A DNA stretch of 64,000 nt from Brevibacterium ravenspurgense (GTDB lineage: Bacteria; Actinomycetota; Actinomycetes; Actinomycetales; Brevibacteriaceae), in assembly GCF_001584615.1 (NCBI RefSeq), contig NZ_LQQC01000010.1, positions 558,001-622,000 on the forward strand, read 5' to 3'. This document shows, piece after piece, positions 62,149-64,000 of the stretch. The notes beneath the pieces were generated by a model, which was not told where the DNA came from, ran no database searches, and worked only from the letters and a program-made list of their open reading frames with translations. The stretch's first letter is position 1; each line of letters opens with the position of its first letter. A program made the position numbers and the translations under genes.

Positions 62149-63915
62149 ATGCGACACCTACCGGCAACACTCGGCGCCCTCGGGGTGGCCGTTGCGGTAG
62201 CCGTGCCCGCTGCCGCGGCACCCAATGCCGACAGCAGCGCAGAACCGGCGCCGCAGGAGACCGCCAAGAACGCTCCGCAGGAAACCGACAACGACGGTCA
62301 GGAACCCAAGGTCGACACCGTCAAGCAGAAGGTTGACGCTGACAGCACGGCCCTCATCGACGCCACCGGCACAAACGATGAGAACACCGTAGTCATCTTC
62401 GGAGCGACATGGGCAGGCGACGCCCAGCCGAAGGTCGAGTACCGCTCAAAGGTGACCAACAGCCTCAAATGGTCGATGTGGCAGGAACTCGAGGCCGACC
62501 CTGACGAAGGCCCCGACGACGGCTCGAACGAGGCCAACACCCCCGGCACGGGAGCCGTCAGCGCTGCCTACAACGAAAAGATCGAAGTGCGCACCAAGGG
62601 CGCACCCGTCACCGTGACCGTCACGACCACCCCGATCACGGACGCCGACCGCACCATGTTCGGCGGCGTCAACGACGAAGGCACATTCTCCTCCCCCGAC
62701 CTCAACGAACCCGCATCGTCCGCGCCGGAAGCCGACTCCACCTCGGCAGCCGGCAGCGGCCCCATCGCCGGCGGCAAACTCAACGCCAAGAAAGCCGCAT
62801 CCATCGGCGGCTTCAAGTACTTCTCGCGCAAGCAGTGGGGTGCGCGGAAGGCTCGCTGCTCGACTTCGACGACCAACCGCAACACCGCGACGATCATCCA
62901 CCACACGGAAGGCTCGAACAGCTACTCCAAGGAGCAGGTTCCGGGCATCCTCCGCGGTATCCAGTCCTACCACCAGGGCAGCCGTCACTGGTGCGACATC
63001 GGCTACAACATGCTCGTCGACAAGTACGGCAACATCTACGAGGGTCGCCCCAAGCTCGACAAAGCCGCCATCGGTGCCCACGCATCGAGCGTCAACCGCG
63101 GCACGTTCGGCATTTCAGTGATCGGCTCCTACAAGAAGAAGGCGCCTGAGGCAGCAATCAACTCGGTTGCCCGCATCGTCGCCTGGCAGTCCTCGAAGTG
63201 GAACTGGAAGATCGACTCCAAGGTCACCCTGACCTCGGCAGGCGGCGCCACCCGCAAGTACCCCAAGGGTGCGAAGATGACCGTGCAGCGCGTATCCAGC
63301 CACAGGGACATCGGCAACACCGACTGCCCCGGCGACGGTCTGTACAGCCAGCTGGGTGACATCCGCAAGAAGGCCATCGGCTTCCAGAAGGGCAAGCCTC
63401 CGGCACCGGCTGAAAAGCCCAAGAGCCCCATCCAGAAGTTCCACGAGGCCAACAAGTCCAAGACCGGCAAGCCCACGGGCAAGGAGCACGGCGGTCTGCC
63501 CGGCGGCGGCGCGTACCGAGCCTTTGAAAAGGGCGCGGTGCACCACTCACCGAAGACCGGCACCCACTTCACCCGGTTCGGCTCCGGCATCCAGAAGGCA
63601 TGGGCTGCGCAGGCCTTTGAACGCGGCGCGCTGGGCTACCCGACCGGCGAAGAATCCTGCACCATCAAGGACGGCGGCTGCTACCAGGCGTTCCAGAACG
63701 GCTCAATCCACTGGTCGCCCAAGATCGGCGCCCGCAAGCTCATGTACGACTCCGCCATCCGCAAAGAATGGGCCAAGCAGGGCTTTGAACGCGGCTCGCT
63801 CGGCTACCCCACAACGGAAGAGTTCACGTGGGGCAAGTACAAGCGCGTCAACTTCGAAGGCGGCTACCTCACCTGGACAAAGGAAGAGGGTGTGAAGCAC
63901 CACAAGAAGAAGTGA
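62149..63915 (+). CDS. Secreted N-acetylmuramoyl-L-alanine amidase with LGFP repeats
   Basis: A 588-residue exported cell-wall hydrolase. Residues 1-24 form a Sec signal peptide (ATLGALGVAVAVAVPAAAA). A variable region follows (25-215). The PGRP/amidase_2 domain spans about 220-400, with zinc ligands in TIIHHTEGSN (His251 or His252) and VSSHRDIGNTDCPGDG. Three LGFP repeats end the protein (about 450-580), visible as AFERGALGYPTGEE, FERGSLGYPTTEE and related HWSPKIG-type units. LGFP repeats anchor proteins to the cell wall of actinobacteria, notably mycolata. The protein should cleave the stem peptide from muramic acid. A 16-bp terminator follows. Confidence 0.93.
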   Translation: MRHLPATLGALGVAVAVAVPAAAAPNADSSAEPAPQETAKNAPQETDNDGQEPKVDTVKQKVDADSTALIDATGTNDENTVVIFGATWAGDAQPKVEYRSKVTNSLKWSMWQELEADPDEGPDDGSNEANTPGTGAVSAAYNEKIEVRTKGAPVTVTVTTTPITDADRTMFGGVNDEGTFSSPDLNEPASSAPEADSTSAAGSGPIAGGKLNAKKAASIGGFKYFSRKQWGARKARCSTSTTNRNTATIIHHTEGSNSYSKEQVPGILRGIQSYHQGSRHWCDIGYNMLVDKYGNIYEGRPKLDKAAIGAHASSVNRGTFGISVIGSYKKKAPEAAINSVARIVAWQSSKWNWKIDSKVTLTSAGGATRKYPKGAKMTVQRVSSHRDIGNTDCPGDGLYSQLGDIRKKAIGFQKGKPPAPAEKPKSPIQKFHEANKSKTGKPTGKEHGGLPGGGAYRAFEKGAVHHSPKTGTHFTRFGSGIQKAWAAQAFERGALGYPTGEESCTIKDGGCYQAFQNGSIHWSPKIGARKLMYDSAIRKEWAKQGFERGSLGYPTTEEFTWGKYKRVNFEGGYLTWTKEEGVKHHKKK

Positions 63916-63940
63916 TCCTCTTCAGAGTTCGTCTCACCTG

Positions 63941-63983
63941 AGCGGGGCGGCAGTTCTGATCGAACTGCCGCCCCGCTTCTTTG
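63941..63983 (+). terminator. Terminator of the amidase gene
   Basis: A 16-bp perfect stem (63941-63956 with 63962-63977), loop TGATC, followed by TCTTTG. It begins 25 bases past the stop, close to the window end. Confidence 0.85.
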
Positions 63984-64000
63984 TTCGGCTGCCGTGTTCG

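Overview
The window is a gene-dense, high-GC chromosomal segment of an actinobacterium (Actinomycetota). The evidence is a fused E2/E1 2-oxoglutarate decarboxylase (Kgd/OdhA type), mycothiol genes (MshB and a SigH/RsrA-type thiol stress pair), UvrD2 and AdnAB, DUF3107 and DUF3117 proteins, the tiny ribosomal protein bL37, a UPF0182 protein and an LGFP-repeat amidase. Several stretches follow gene neighbourhoods known from Mycobacterium tuberculosis (the Rv3193c-Rv3228 and Rv1165-Rv1248c neighbourhoods, from memory). The monomeric isocitrate dehydrogenase and the gene losses relative to that order point away from Mycobacterium itself. I cannot fix the genus; Micrococcales (Brevibacterium-like) or a non-mycobacterial Corynebacteriales member would both fit.

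Layout. 1-2.4 kb: two coupled CNNM/CBS membrane proteins. 2.7-7.0 kb: kgd, coupled to an SGNH-fold protein without the catalytic serine. 7.0-13.2 kb: bL37, then the convergent rsrA-sigH pair with an apparent self-recognised promoter, then DoxX-aroA-rsgA-hisN-aminotransferase, with overlapping ends in DoxX-aroA-rsgA and hisN-aminotransferase. 13.2-14 kb: a non-coding patch with two 87-bp cruciform repeats, terminators and initiator tRNA-fMet with its own promoter. 14-21.6 kb: UPF0182 protein, Lon-like PDZ protease, DUF2342 metallopeptidase-like protein, HELAH metallopeptidase and a cyclodehydratase-like protein; a 0.5-kb spacer here carries seven TCCACA (DnaA-box-like) motifs. 21.6-32.4 kb: a repair block of uvrD2-nudC, a phosphotransferase-like gene and adnA-adnB.

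32.5-39.3 kb: TetR regulator, DUF3107, ferritin-like protein, a DEAD-box helicase whose tail is cut by an in-frame TAG, a PHP phosphoesterase, Xaa-Pro aminopeptidase and a P1-family peptidase. 39.4-48.1 kb: mrp, tatB, O-methyltransferase, DUF3117, a PIG-V-like membrane mannosyltransferase, a DivIVA-domain protein, a FolP2-like protein, LOG-family protein, citrate synthase, DapC and ferredoxin. 48.2-57.5 kb: GNAT protein, VanW protein, MshB fused to a membrane domain, TypA, metallo-beta-lactamase-fold protein, a paired SMR transporter, Old Yellow Enzyme and alpha/beta hydrolase. 57.5-64 kb: thymidine kinase, monomeric isocitrate dehydrogenase, LapA-domain protein, ABM protein, OsmC protein and a secreted amidase.

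Themes. Citrate synthase, isocitrate dehydrogenase and the 2-oxoglutarate decarboxylase all lie here, so much of the oxidative TCA arm is represented. Thiol-redox control (SigH/RsrA, MshB, OsmC, OYE) and double-strand-break processing (AdnAB, UvrD2) are the other clear modules. I saw no CRISPR array, prophage, transposase or integrase. The least explained parts are the twin cruciform repeats, the TCCACA cluster, the interrupted helicase tail and the protease/cyclodehydratase neighbourhood. Starts were set from Shine-Dalgarno sequences, stop-start overlaps and remembered family lengths; no database search was run.
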